A stretch of DNA of 64,000 nt from positions 1 through 64,000 of the forward strand of contig NZ_JACYOX010000011.1 in the NCBI RefSeq assembly GCF_015352955.1. The letters run 5' to 3'. The notes below the pieces were generated by a model. The model did no database searches and was not told where the DNA came from. It worked only from the letters and a program-made list of their open reading frames with translations. A program made the translations under genes and the position numbers. The stretch is from Noviherbaspirillum soli (GTDB lineage: Bacteria > Pseudomonadota > Gammaproteobacteria > Burkholderiales > Burkholderiaceae_D). Of this stretch, positions 37,716 through 45,831 are shown one piece after another (the first letter of the stretch is position 1; each line of letters begins with the position of its first letter).

Positions 37716-38399
37716 TTAGAAAAGTAGCCCAGCGTGTGCCGGCGCCAGTGGTTGCACGAACGCCTGCCGAATCGCTTCAGCGGGTCCGAGACGGACGTTT
37801 TCCAGTATTCGGGCGGCGATACTGCCCTTCAGATTGGTCATTGCCGCACCAAACTGCCCGGTGTGGCTTTGCTCGAGCAGCACCAGCTGGAACGCCGGCG
37901 AAAACCGTTTGACGGACCCCTTGCCGCACAGTGCCCATGTTGGCGAGTGCAGCTGCGTGACAGAGTCAAACTCGCACGCCTGCAGGTAACGATCGCCCAG
38001 AAGAATCAGGGTCATATCCGATGGCGCATCCAGAACTTCAAGGACGCTTTCCTGGATACCCAGCATGGTTGCCCATGCATGGCTTTCCTTCTTCTTCATC
38101 GTGTTGAACGTCATTTCGTAGGGAGCGATCAACTGCCCCTCTTCCACGACGCCATATCCGGCGCTCAGAATCGATATGCTGACCTTTGCGCCTTGTTCCC
38201 TGGCTGACTGAACGCCCCTCATCAAGCGGACATGCTGCTCGCCGGCGTACAGCATCCCTGCAGGCCGCATGCATTCGGCCAGTTCCGCTTCTCGGCTCCG
38301 AACATGGCTTTCGCCTTTTGCAAAGTCCTCCTGAGTGAGCTGGTTTGGGACCGAGACTGTCTTGAAACCGGTGCAGGAAGTGATGATGGAAATCTTCAT
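37716..38399 (-). CDS. DUF6884-like protein
   Basis: The 227-residue product starts MKISIITSCTGFK. It shows the pattern of DUF6884 domains: an N-terminal Ser-Cys near the beginning, MLYAGEQHVRLMRGV near residue 50, and SILSAGYGVVEEGQLIAPYE near residue 77 (family form ILSAKYGL...I.PYE.T). Such domains turn up with transglycosylase-type base-exchange enzymes, and the gene directly upstream (nine bases away) encodes one. A joint role in modified-base synthesis or insertion is inferred. Confidence 0.6.
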   Translation of the reverse strand: MKISIITSCTGFKTVSVPNQLTQEDFAKGESHVRSREAELAECMRPAGMLYAGEQHVRLMRGVQSAREQGAKVSISILSAGYGVVEEGQLIAPYEMTFNTMKKKESHAWATMLGIQESVLEVLDAPSDMTLILLGDRYLQACEFDSVTQLHSPTWALCGKGSVKRFSPAFQLVLLEQSHTGQFGAAMTNLKGSIAARILENVRLGPAEAIRQAFVQPLAPAHAGLLF

Positions 38400-38408
38400 C
38401 GTTCCTCC

Positions 38409-39647
38409 CTACGCGGCCAGTGCCAGCTCGTCAGCCTCGACGGCGCTGTCTTCGAACACGGTGGCAACTGCAACTGCCCTCATGCGCGCCGACAAGGCCT
38501 TCAATGCGGCTTCGCCAAACACCTGATTTAAGCCACAGGTCCAAAGCAAGCCCCATTCCGGATCGACCTCCTCGATGAGTTCCTTCAGACCTTCGTCGCC
38601 GGTCCGGTGCTGCCTGACCCATTCCTTCAGCCGTTTGGCATCGGTGACCCCATAGAAGCCCGCGATCGCCTTGACGTAGCGCTCCGACATCCAGCCTTGC
38701 CCGCACACCACTTCGGAAATCATCTCGGTCTGGTCGAATGATCCATCCCAAGCCTGATCCGAATGCGCTTCGATCAGCCTGGCATGCTCATGACTGATCG
38801 AAGGGGTGTTACTTCTGAGCTGGTTTGCGTCACAACTGACCTGGGCGCCGGGACAGTTTTCCAGGAAAGCGTATGCGATTTTGAACAAGGGCAGCCCCAT
38901 CGAAGCGCGGCCCAGGATATGAAATCGCCTGAAGCCGCGGATCGTTGCGACGTCAGACAAAGACATCGCCGCTGCTGCGCTTGGAATGCCGAGGGTGATC
39001 TCCCGGGTACCAAGGATGCCTGCAACCTTGTCAGCCGTTACGCCGGCTGGCGTCAGCCCCTTTTGCAGCGGGATGATGATGCTGACATTAGCACCGACAT
39101 AACCAAGGATCTTGCTGCGATGTTCCTGCAGCAGCGCCAGCGACCATTCTGGATGCGCCAACACGTCCGGCATGACCAGATGCAGGTTATGGAGACAGGC
39201 GGTCGGTGTCCCTTCCACCAGTTCGTCATAGACGGCAAACACCTTCTGGAAGTCGGCAAGCGGTGTCTCTGCTTTCCCTTCCTTCCACTTGGCGAACCGT
39301 CCGTAGGCGCCGCTGTCGACGAAGACTTTTCCTCCGCGTGACAAGTAGCTTTTCAGCAGATCCATGACGCGTGGCCGGACGAGGTCCGCAACGACGCCCA
39401 CATCCTTTCCCGCCATGGTCAATCCCAAGGCATCAAAGTAAGCGCTTCCGCCCGAATGAAACGTCGCACTGAAGCGCTCGGGACTGATGGAGTCGTTCAG
39501 GGCAAACAGGCCGCCCGTGATGACCGGGATGGTTTTCTGCAAGCGCAACGGCACTGCCTTTACTCTGACTCGTTTACTGTCTTCCGACGGTGCGCCGAAC
39601 ATATCCGTTTGCACGTTTATGGTCGCTACTGACTGCATTCCCTTCAT
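38409..39647 (-). CDS. tRNA-guanine-transglycosylase-like (DpdA-like) protein
   Basis: The 412-residue protein looks like a TIM-barrel transglycosylase: VFVDSGAYGRF at about residues 108-118 corresponds to the DSGG substrate-binding Asp of TGT; LVMPDVLAHPEWSLALL, VSIIIPLQKG, ITLGIPSAAAAMS and FHILGRASMG follow in the expected order, and QVSCDANQLRS may hold the nucleophile Asp. TGT zinc-binding Cys are not evident. DpdA enzymes insert 7-deazaguanines into DNA. It forms a two-gene unit with the DUF6884-like gene. The assignment is by motif order, not alignment. Confidence 0.55.
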   Translation of the reverse strand: MKGMQSVATINVQTDMFGAPSEDSKRVRVKAVPLRLQKTIPVITGGLFALNDSISPERFSATFHSGGSAYFDALGLTMAGKDVGVVADLVRPRVMDLLKSYLSRGGKVFVDSGAYGRFAKWKEGKAETPLADFQKVFAVYDELVEGTPTACLHNLHLVMPDVLAHPEWSLALLQEHRSKILGYVGANVSIIIPLQKGLTPAGVTADKVAGILGTREITLGIPSAAAAMSLSDVATIRGFRRFHILGRASMGLPLFKIAYAFLENCPGAQVSCDANQLRSNTPSISHEHARLIEAHSDQAWDGSFDQTEMISEVVCGQGWMSERYVKAIAGFYGVTDAKRLKEWVRQHRTGDEGLKELIEEVDPEWGLLWTCGLNQVFGEAALKALSARMRAVAVATVFEDSAVEADELALAA

Positions 39648-39972
39648 GTGTTTCTCCCTGGTCTGGTATGCCCTTGCGAGGGGCGTTCATTGAGCTGATT
39701 GCCAAAGCCTGTTTTCCGGTTTCCCGGAGTCGGCCTGGTGCTAGTGATGAGTCACACAGGAATGGAAATGCAGGATGCTGTCAGGGGGCGACAATTTCTT
39801 TGCGCAAGGAGACGCTGGTCCAGCCGCACCTGGAGCGCCGGGAGGCACGGTGCGAACGAGAGAAATGCCTAATAACAGTTGTCGCTTAATACCAAACGTA
39901 TTCATATTGACTGTGTTTGTATTATCGATATACTGAACGCCTCCTTAACTGCATTCAACGGCGTTACTCTCA
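39648..39972. other. divergent intergenic region with a sigma-70 promoter
   Basis: No gene seen. It separates the DpdA-like gene (minus) from the pair ending in the Mom-like gene (plus). A good plus-strand promoter is present at 39907-39934: TTGACT, 16 bases, TATACT. Its transcript would start near 39941, about 30 bases before the first ATG. Confidence 0.6.
39907..39934 (+). promoter_or_regulatory. promoter of the Mom-like gene pair
   Basis: TTGACT (39907-39912) and TATACT (39929-39934) with a 16-base spacer, five of six matches to each sigma-70 hexamer. Confidence 0.6.
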
Positions 39973-40287
39973 ATGGGCTACCTTAATCCTCTGCTGGACC
40001 TTCCTTCTGCAAAAGCACTGCTCGATCGCCCTTTGGATGAGCGGCTGGCTCTTGCAGCGATCTTCCGCGACCTTCGCACGCAAGCGAACGTCGAAGCGGA
40101 AAGGTCTTGGGCCAAACGCAAGGGTCCGATGGCGGCTTACTGGCGTTCGGTGTCTACTTATGCGCGGCACACGGCGCACGCTCTTAGCCAATCGAATCCC
40201 GCTGCCATTCCTGTGCAAACCACCCGGCCTGCTGAATCGGCGGACAGCCATTGCACATCCGATGCGGCCGCGGAGATCTTCCAATGA
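39973..40287 (+). CDS. 104-residue hypothetical overlapping the Mom-like gene
   Basis: Starts MGYLNPLLDLPSAKALLD. Helical, basic in the middle (AERSWAKRKGPMAAYWRS), with a disordered tail and a single Cys. Its stop overlaps the Mom-like start (ATGA), so the two are translationally coupled. In phage Mu the com gene likewise overlaps mom, but Com is a zinc-finger protein and this product lacks the Cys cluster. Confidence 0.6.
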   Translation: MGYLNPLLDLPSAKALLDRPLDERLALAAIFRDLRTQANVEAERSWAKRKGPMAAYWRSVSTYARHTAHALSQSNPAAIPVQTTRPAESADSHCTSDAAAEIFQ

Positions 40288-41189
40288 ATGCCGGTTTCCC
40301 CTACGGCCCTGCACAGGCATGCCAGCGCTGGACAAAACGCCGCGTGAGTTTCAGGCCAGCCGGGGAGCTGTTCAACCCGGACAGGCATGAGGTCGTCCTG
40401 TTGAATGACACCGACGCGAAGGCGTTCTGTGCCGAGCACCACTACGCTGGAACACTGCCGCCCGCCAGATTGCGTGTCGGCCTCATGCGCAAGATGGCAT
40501 TTAGCCCGGATGCCCTTGTCGGCCTCGCCGTGTTTAGCGTCCCCATGAAAAATGCAGTGCTGGAAAAGTACCTCAAGGCGGACATGGAAACCGGTGCGGA
40601 GCTGGGCCGCTTCGTGTGCACGGAGGCGGTCGAAGGCAATGGCGAATCATGGCTTATCCGCGCGGCCTGCCGCCTGCTGCAAAGGGAAACCAAAATACGG
40701 TCCATCGTGAGCTATTGCGATCCGCTGCCACGCACGGATGAGTTCGGCCGCATCACAAAATATGGCCATGTCGGGACAATCTACCAAGCTTCTTCGGCGA
40801 AGTTTCTTGGCCGCTCGTCCCCGCGCACGTTGGTTCTTTCGCGCAGTGGGCAAGTGATTAGTGAACGGGCATTGTCAAAGATTCGGGCGGGTGAAAGCGG
40901 TGCTGCCTATGCGTATCGCCAGTTGCTGGCCGCCGGCGCACCGGAAAGGGAATGGGGCGAAGAACCGGGCGACTACGTTCGCCGCGCGCTCAGTTCGGGG
41001 GCCTTCACCAAATTCCGCCATCCTGGTAATTATGTGTACGGCATAGGATGCGGGAACAAGCTGGAACGCCGTCTTGCCAGTTCACGCCTGGGACCAGGCC
41101 TGCCCTATCCCAAGGCTGAGCTGGTATCCATCGCATCACGCAACGACTGGGTACCTTCAAACATGGACTTCAACGTGTTTGCCGCCTAG
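40284..41189 (+). CDS. Mom-like GNAT-type DNA modification protein
   Basis: Starting at ATG 40284 (MNAGFPYGPAQACQRW), the 301-residue protein has the layout of Mu Mom relatives: HHYAGTLPPARLRVGL, LVGLAVFSVPM, ELGRFVCTEAVEGNGESWLI, then IVSYCDP and YGHVGTIYQASSAKFLG, matching the SYAD...GH.GTIYQA.N pattern. Mu Mom turns adenine into N6-carbamoylmethyladenine and so protects DNA from restriction. The same chemistry here is inference. It is expressed from the promoter at 39907 after a short coupled gene. Confidence 0.65.
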   Translation: MNAGFPYGPAQACQRWTKRRVSFRPAGELFNPDRHEVVLLNDTDAKAFCAEHHYAGTLPPARLRVGLMRKMAFSPDALVGLAVFSVPMKNAVLEKYLKADMETGAELGRFVCTEAVEGNGESWLIRAACRLLQRETKIRSIVSYCDPLPRTDEFGRITKYGHVGTIYQASSAKFLGRSSPRTLVLSRSGQVISERALSKIRAGESGAAYAYRQLLAAGAPEREWGEEPGDYVRRALSSGAFTKFRHPGNYVYGIGCGNKLERRLASSRLGPGLPYPKAELVSIASRNDWVPSNMDFNVFAA

Positions 41190-41219
41190 ATCAGGGATTC
41201 GCATCTCACTCCGGTCCTG

Positions 41220-41300
41220 TTACTTGCTTCTCAAGGACAGAAACACCACCACGGCGAAAAACCCGCCGATGAGCAGCAGTATGTAGTCGAGCGGACTCAT
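41220..41300 (-). CDS. 26-residue membrane microprotein, copy 1
   Basis: ATG at 41300 with AGGAGAAATC upstream opens 26 codons ending at TAA 41222-41220. The product starts MSPLDYILLLIGG, continues with a hydrophobic helix and ends LRSK. A second 26-residue ORF at 41433-41513 begins MSPLDYMLIGIG and ends LRGK: same length, same first six residues, same basic end. Such conservation supports both as genes. One membrane span with basic C-terminus; function unknown. Confidence 0.65.
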   Translation of the reverse strand: MSPLDYILLLIGGFFAVVVFLSLRSK

Positions 41301-41364
41301 GATTTCTCCTAATGGATGCATGAGACCTAGTTTAGTCCAAAGACATTTGACTCGCAGAAAAGAA

Positions 41365-41394
41365 AAAGCCTACCTTTGCGAAAAGGTAGGCTTT
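41365..41394 (-). terminator. intrinsic terminator between the two microprotein genes
   Basis: AAAGCCTACCTTT and AAAGGTAGGCTTT form a perfect 13-bp stem with loop GCGA, followed on the minus strand by TTCTTTTC. It ends the unit of copy 2 before copy 1 starts. Confidence 0.85.
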
Positions 41395-41432
41395 GGTATT
41401 GCGCTTATAGCGTGTGCTGGCAAGGAGCCAGA

Positions 41433-41513
41433 TTACTTCCCTCTGAGTTTGAAGTAGACGGGAATCAGAAAAAACACGCCAATGCCAATCAGCATATAGT
41501 CAAGGGGGCTCAT
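41433..41513 (-). CDS. 26-residue membrane microprotein, copy 2
   Basis: ATG at 41513 overlaps the stop of the upstream 80-residue gene (ATGA), with GGAGAACTC as ribosome site. The product begins MSPLDYMLIGIG, has a hydrophobic centre and ends FKLRGK. It is the paralogue of the ORF at 41220-41300 and is followed by a strong terminator, so it forms a two-gene unit with the gene upstream. Confidence 0.7.
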   Translation of the reverse strand: MSPLDYMLIGIGVFFLIPVYFKLRGK

Positions 41514-41752
41514 GAGTTCTCCTGTCGGTCGTTGTCAGTGCCGCTTTCGGTGGACACTTCAGTGCTATCTATCGAACACATTGTAACCAAGATAAGTCCC
41601 AAAGACACTACCTTCAGTGCATTCGGCCAGTGATTCAAATCGTTTGTAACAATCAAAGCAGCATTGCCGAGTAGTAACGCCCCAGCTGTTCTTCCTGCCG
41701 CCATGAAGTTATCAACGCTAAGGTTGTACTTTCGTTTTGGTTGTGACGCCAT
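41510..41752 (-). CDS. 80-residue membrane protein coupled to a microprotein
   Basis: Starts MASQPKRKYNLSVDNFMAAG; two hydrophobic stretches (TAGALLLGNAALIV and NALKVVSLGLILVTMC) follow a basic N-terminus, and the tail is polar. Its TGA overlaps the ATG of the 26-residue ORF. No family recognised; a small inner-membrane protein by composition. Confidence 0.6.
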   Translation of the reverse strand: MASQPKRKYNLSVDNFMAAGRTAGALLLGNAALIVTNDLNHWPNALKVVSLGLILVTMCSIDSTEVSTESGTDNDRQENS

Positions 41753-41848
41753 TAATTTCCCGTTGCGGTTCTAAGTTGCTTAAGATGCAATAAAGCCGGT
41801 TTCTCGACGTGTCATTGCAGGCCGGAAATGCCACACACAAGCCGATAA

Positions 41849-42343
41849 TTACGTCGACTGTCGAGGAACGGCAGGGTGCTGGTTAGCCGTTGTAACAGGC
41901 CGGATACCTTGCGGCGTGTTGTCTTTCACGATCTGGACAATCTCGTTTCGATACCGGACAGGAAGGACGGCTAAGGCCAGTGCCGCGGCGGACGCCGGAT
42001 GGCGTTCTGCCTGGTCGACCACGAAACACCATGCCTCGAAGTCGTTTTGAAACACGGCGACCTCATCGCATCGCTGCAGGTCCGGCCGGCCATCCACATC
42101 AAAAATGTCCCAGCCTTCCCGGACCGCATCCTCGGCAAACACATTGCGCCAGGCACGGCGAGCTTCCTCTCCGGCCGCCTGATCTGCTTGCTCTGCCGTG
42201 GCATAGCCGCCCTCGCTGACGACGCCGGCTGCGTTGCGCCAGTAGAAATACGCTTTGCCGGATTCCGGCGGGTTCGACAGGATCGACCATCCCTTTATGC
42301 TACATGGATGCTCTGTCGGTTCCGCAGTCAGTACTGTTGTCAC
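41849..42343 (-). CDS. 164-residue hypothetical accessory protein
   Basis: A GTG start at 42343 follows AAAGGAGAGAGTA. The product includes GWSILSNPPESGKAYFYWRN and GGYATAEQADQAAGEEARR, with a Cys near each end of a compact domain and a Pro-rich tail. No signal peptide or named family. It precedes the PRTRC ThiF gene's terminator in the same direction but is a separate unit. Confidence 0.55.
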   Translation of the reverse strand: MTTVLTAEPTEHPCSIKGWSILSNPPESGKAYFYWRNAAGVVSEGGYATAEQADQAAGEEARRAWRNVFAEDAVREGWDIFDVDGRPDLQRCDEVAVFQNDFEAWCFVVDQAERHPASAAALALAVLPVRYRNEIVQIVKDNTPQGIRPVTTANQHPAVPRQST

Positions 42344-42470
42344 TACTCTCTCCTTTGTTGAATGAAATTCCCTTTGCAGGGGTTAAGGTGCGAGGAGAGA
42401 TGTCGAACATCGAACACGATGGAAAAGCGTTAATAAACTTTTCCCGATCAGAGGAACGGCAAAGAAAAAA

Positions 42471-42497
42471 CCCTCAGTCGAAAAATCGAACTGAGGG
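42471..42497 (-). terminator. intrinsic terminator ending the PRTRC B-A-ThiF operon
   Basis: CCCTCAGT (42471-42478) pairs with ACTGAGGG (42490-42497), extended by CGA/TCG; followed on the minus strand by TTTTTTCTTTG. It lies 39 bases after the ThiF stop. Confidence 0.87.
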
Positions 42498-42535
42498 CGT
42501 GGGGTTTAGTTAGACCGAGAGAGCTGGCTGAGCAA

Positions 42536-43384
42536 TTACGCCGCAACCGGCTGCTCCTGCGGCTTCTTTTTGGCGCGTGAGGCCCTTGGCTTCTTTACCG
42601 GCGCGGGTGCCGAGGGAACGACATAGCCGAACCGCTTCCAGACCTCTTCGCTGACCTGCAGGGGGGAAGTTCTCCCCGACTTCAGGTTCACAAAGATGCC
42701 GTGGCAGGCGATCTGTCCATGCTGGAAAAGCTCCGTCAGGATATTGCAGGCAAACATCGCCACCGAGGTGTTGATGAACAGCGACTGCTTTTCGAGTGCG
42801 TCAGCCAGAGAGCAGCTGGGCACGTCGTCTGTGGCGTCCTGGGTAGGATCGATCAGTTCCGGGTACAGGTCCGCAGCGTGTGGCAGCCGCGGCACTTTGC
42901 GTTCCTTGGCGATCTGTGGGCAGACCTCGCCCAGCACCACCTGACCGTCGCCGAGACGATTGCCGCAATCGAGCCAATACTGCACCCGGTTGCGTTGCGC
43001 CGCCTGCAAAATTGCCAGACGTGCCTTGCGGTTGTCCACGCAGCCAATGACGATCTGCGCTTTCAGCACGCTGTTGCTATCTATCCGCTCTACCCGACTC
43101 GACCAGTTCAACTGGAAAGCCAGGTTGATGCGATTGATGATCGTTGCCGCCTTTGCCGAACCGATATCGCCCGGATAGAACGACTGCCGGCCGACGTTGG
43201 CTTCGCTGACGGTATCGTCATCCCAGAGCGTGACATGCAAGCCGCCAGGATGGCCGAGTGCGATCAACGCCAGATGCAGCCGCACCAGGTTGTTCATCAA
43301 CTGCGACCCGGTGCCGCCGGCGCCGATGACGGCAACCTGTACCTGCCTGTTGAGAAGCTGGGGATGGATTTGATGGATTGCCAT
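42536..43384 (-). CDS. PRTRC system ThiF protein (E1-like)
   Basis: The 282-residue protein starts MAIHQIHPQLLNRQVQVAV at ATG 43384, which overlaps the protein A stop by one base (TAATG). It has the ATP-binding VIGAGGTGSQL, WDDDTVSEANVGRQ, VIGCVDNRKAR and a Cys in DDVPSCSLADAL (Cys191), placed like the thioester Cys of E1 enzymes. It should adenylate the C-terminus of a ubiquitin-like protein; PRTRC C is the obvious candidate. A basic Ala/Lys-rich tail follows. Confidence 0.92.
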   Translation of the reverse strand: MAIHQIHPQLLNRQVQVAVIGAGGTGSQLMNNLVRLHLALIALGHPGGLHVTLWDDDTVSEANVGRQSFYPGDIGSAKAATIINRINLAFQLNWSSRVERIDSNSVLKAQIVIGCVDNRKARLAILQAAQRNRVQYWLDCGNRLGDGQVVLGEVCPQIAKERKVPRLPHAADLYPELIDPTQDATDDVPSCSLADALEKQSLFINTSVAMFACNILTELFQHGQIACHGIFVNLKSGRTSPLQVSEEVWKRFGYVVPSAPAPVKKPRASRAKKKPQEQPVAA

Positions 43385-43995
43385 TATTGTCCCTCCCACT
43401 TGTTGCCCATGTCGATGTACAGGCCATTGGCGCACAGGCGAAACCTGCACTCGATGTCGCCATCGAGCTTGCCAAACACGCCAGCGACCTTGAACTCGCC
43501 ACGGTCATCACGGTTGTCTTCGGAAGAGAAGAATGCCGGGAGGCGACCATGGGAATGCAGGTCGACCACCAGGTGCTCGTTGTCAGCCAGCGCGGGCCGG
43601 TTAAACGCCACCGATGCGTTGGACACGGACGTTGGGACCATCTTGACCAGCTTGCACTGGTCGGTCTCATCGTTCCAGATGATCCAGGCAGCACATTCGA
43701 GCGGACAGACGTCACGGGCGAAAGAGATGAACTCCTCGACCAGACGGCCCGGCACTTTCTGCACCTGCACCACGGGCTCGACCGCGCCGTAAGGCATGGC
43801 AACCTGCGCCTGCTTCGCCAGATTCCAGCGAAGATAAAGCCATGCCCTGCGTGCTTCCAGCCAGAGGCCGTCAGCCGCTGCAAGGAAGCGGTGGCCATGA
43901 CGCGCCATTGGGACAAAGGGTTCATGGCGAGGCACCATGACAGTCGGTGTGGCTGACTGCAAAACAGCATCGATACGGTTAAGCATGGTTAGCAT
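43384..43995 (-). CDS. PRTRC system protein A (JAMM-type peptidase)
   Basis: The 203-residue protein carries DLHSHGRLPAFFSSED, an intact JAMM motif (His-x-His, seven residues, Ser-x-x-Asp), preceded by PLECAAWIIWND. JAMM enzymes remove or mature ubiquitin-like proteins. It begins three bases after protein B ends and overlaps ThiF by one base, so the three are translated together. Metallopeptidase activity is inferred from the motif. Confidence 0.9.
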   Translation of the reverse strand: MLTMLNRIDAVLQSATPTVMVPRHEPFVPMARHGHRFLAAADGLWLEARRAWLYLRWNLAKQAQVAMPYGAVEPVVQVQKVPGRLVEEFISFARDVCPLECAAWIIWNDETDQCKLVKMVPTSVSNASVAFNRPALADNEHLVVDLHSHGRLPAFFSSEDNRDDRGEFKVAGVFGKLDGDIECRFRLCANGLYIDMGNKWEGQ

Positions 43996-43998
43996 TCC

Positions 43999-44712
43999 TT
44001 ATTGGAGTTTATGGATTAATTTTTGGGCGGTGACATTCGTGCTCACCAGGACTTCATTGGGAAAAGTGGTGAACTTCCCGTCGAGCATGTCGCGCCAGAA
44101 GGCAAAGCAGCCGTGTTCCCAGAGGACCAACTGGTTCAGTCCGTGGATGTTGGGATGGGTAAAAGCACTTTCGAAGAAGGCCTTCGTCCATGCATCCGGG
44201 TTGGTGACGGCTTCCTTGGTTGGCGTGCGCGTGGAGCCGGTACAGATAGCGCCACCGGACCAGACGTTGAAGTACGGCGAAACGTACAGGGCCGTGTCAG
44301 CCGTTGGACGTTTGTTCTCTGCGAGCGCAAAGACATACCAGCTTGCCCCCTTCACCACGAACAGCAGCGCGGGATGCGGCACGATGGCTGCGCGCTTTCC
44401 CAGTTCCTTGCATTTGAAAGCAATGCGCCGGGACTTGGCTTCTTCCCACCACACCATGCAGTCGTCGGTTAGTGCGATGACGTTCGGGTGCAGCAGTTCG
44501 AGCGGCTTGCGCACGGCTTCCTTGACGCATTCCAGCATGTCGAGCAGGCCGGCCTTGGTCGCGCCGCGCCCTTCGCCAATGACTGGACCGGCAGCGGTCT
44601 GGACCACGGCATTGATCGTGACCAGGTCGACGCTGTCCGGGTTGGCCCCGTACATCAGAATGGCATGCTGCAGTGAATAGGACGGGGTGGACTGATACAG
44701 GTTGACGTTCAT
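43999..44712 (-). CDS. PRTRC system protein B (E2-like)
   Basis: The 237-residue protein starts MNVNLYQSTPSYSLQHAI. The region SPYFNVWSGGAICTGS resembles the (P)F.NV...G.VC.G active-site segment of E2 conjugating enzymes, placing the putative catalytic Cys at residue 157. This family is classed as a prokaryotic E2 (Prok-E2_D). It is the first gene of the B-A-ThiF operon. The substrate of conjugation is unknown. Confidence 0.9.
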   Translation of the reverse strand: MNVNLYQSTPSYSLQHAILMYGANPDSVDLVTINAVVQTAAGPVIGEGRGATKAGLLDMLECVKEAVRKPLELLHPNVIALTDDCMVWWEEAKSRRIAFKCKELGKRAAIVPHPALLFVVKGASWYVFALAENKRPTADTALYVSPYFNVWSGGAICTGSTRTPTKEAVTNPDAWTKAFFESAFTHPNIHGLNQLVLWEHGCFAFWRDMLDGKFTTFPNEVLVSTNVTAQKLIHKLQ

Positions 44713-44966
44713 GGAAACCTTTCAAAAAGAGGCATTGAGGAGTTCCGCAGGGAGCGCGGATTGGCTATGTGCTGGAGATATGTCGAACGCCGGGAAATAA
44801 GCAGGAATACGGGAAATGCCCTTCGGTTGCGCAGCGCAAAAATGTTCATCCTGACAATTTGTTACAACCCGGATAGAACCTTAGGCGGAAGGAGGGACTC
44901 AATTGAGGGTGCTTCTGATGAGTACGCAGCTTCAAGAAACACCAACGAACTACAAGGAGAAAATCC

Positions 44967-45728
44967 ATGCGACGCAAAACCGAACGATTCTCTTACCTGA
45001 TCGCGGCCTTTATCACCGCAGCCTCCGCAACGGCATTTGCCCAGACCAGCACGACGCTGGGCACAGGTGGCAGCACGGCCGGCAACGGCAGCGCCAGCTC
45101 CACGCTAGGCACCGGCGCAAGCACCGCGGGTGGTGGCAATTCCGGCAGTTCCAGCACGCTTGGCACAGGCGCAAGTTCGGCCGGCAACGGCTCGACCGGA
45201 TCAGCGATTGGCACTGGCGGCAGTAATGCTGGTAGCGACCTTTCCTCGGGCAGTTCCAGCACCGTGGGCACTGGCGCAAGCTCCGCAGGCAATGGCTCGA
45301 CCGGATCGGCCATTGGCACTGGCGGCAGTTCTGCCGGTCGCGACCGTTCCTCGGGCAGTTCCAGCACTCTGGGCACCGGCGCAAGCTCGGCTGGCAACGG
45401 TTCGACCGGATCGGCCGTTGGCACTGGCGGCAGCAGCGCAGGCAGGGGATCGACTGGATCGACCGTTGGCACGGGAGGCAGCACCGCAGGGGCCGGTTCC
45501 TCGGGGTCCACGGTTGGAACCGGAGGCAGTTCGGCCGGTTATTCCCGCGATAGCGGCGGCATGAACCCGCGTACTTCCGGATCGTCCGCATCAGGCACCA
45601 CTGCCTCCGGCAGCGCCATGATGGATGACGATCGCGGCGGCAGAAAGGGCCACAAGGAGCACAAGGAGCACAAGGAACACAACGGGAAAAACTGCCCGCC
45701 GGGCCTGGAAAAACAGGGCCGCTGCTAA
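44967..45728 (+). CDS. exported Gly/Ser/Thr repeat protein
   Basis: The 253-residue protein has a signal peptide ending TAFAQ, then low-complexity repeats of the type LGTGASSAGNGSTGSAIGTG. A unit of 35 residues (105 bp) occurs at least three times in tandem from about 45158 to 45470. The C-terminus is quite different: a basic (KEH)-type run and NCPPGLEKQGRC with two Cys. It is a probable secreted or surface protein; the gene lies on the plus strand inside the minus-strand PRTRC cassette. Confidence 0.75.
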   Translation: MRRKTERFSYLIAAFITAASATAFAQTSTTLGTGGSTAGNGSASSTLGTGASTAGGGNSGSSSTLGTGASSAGNGSTGSAIGTGGSNAGSDLSSGSSSTVGTGASSAGNGSTGSAIGTGGSSAGRDRSSGSSSTLGTGASSAGNGSTGSAVGTGGSSAGRGSTGSTVGTGGSTAGAGSSGSTVGTGGSSAGYSRDSGGMNPRTSGSSASGTTASGSAMMDDDRGGRKGHKEHKEHKEHNGKNCPPGLEKQGRC

Positions 45729-45831
45729 CGGCTTGTCGCGTGTTCCGATAGCCTCATCGCCGATGGGGCATTTATGACATGAATCTGCGCCGCACAACGG
45801 AAGCTTTCCGTGTGCGGCACAAGGAGAACGA

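Noticed and set aside
45158-45470. Repeat array considered as CRISPR
   Set aside because: The 105-bp units are continuous coding repeats without spacers, and no cas genes exist.
44993-45591. Long Pro/Val- or Arg/Cys-rich minus-strand frames
   Set aside because: By-products of the Gly/Ser repeats on the plus strand.
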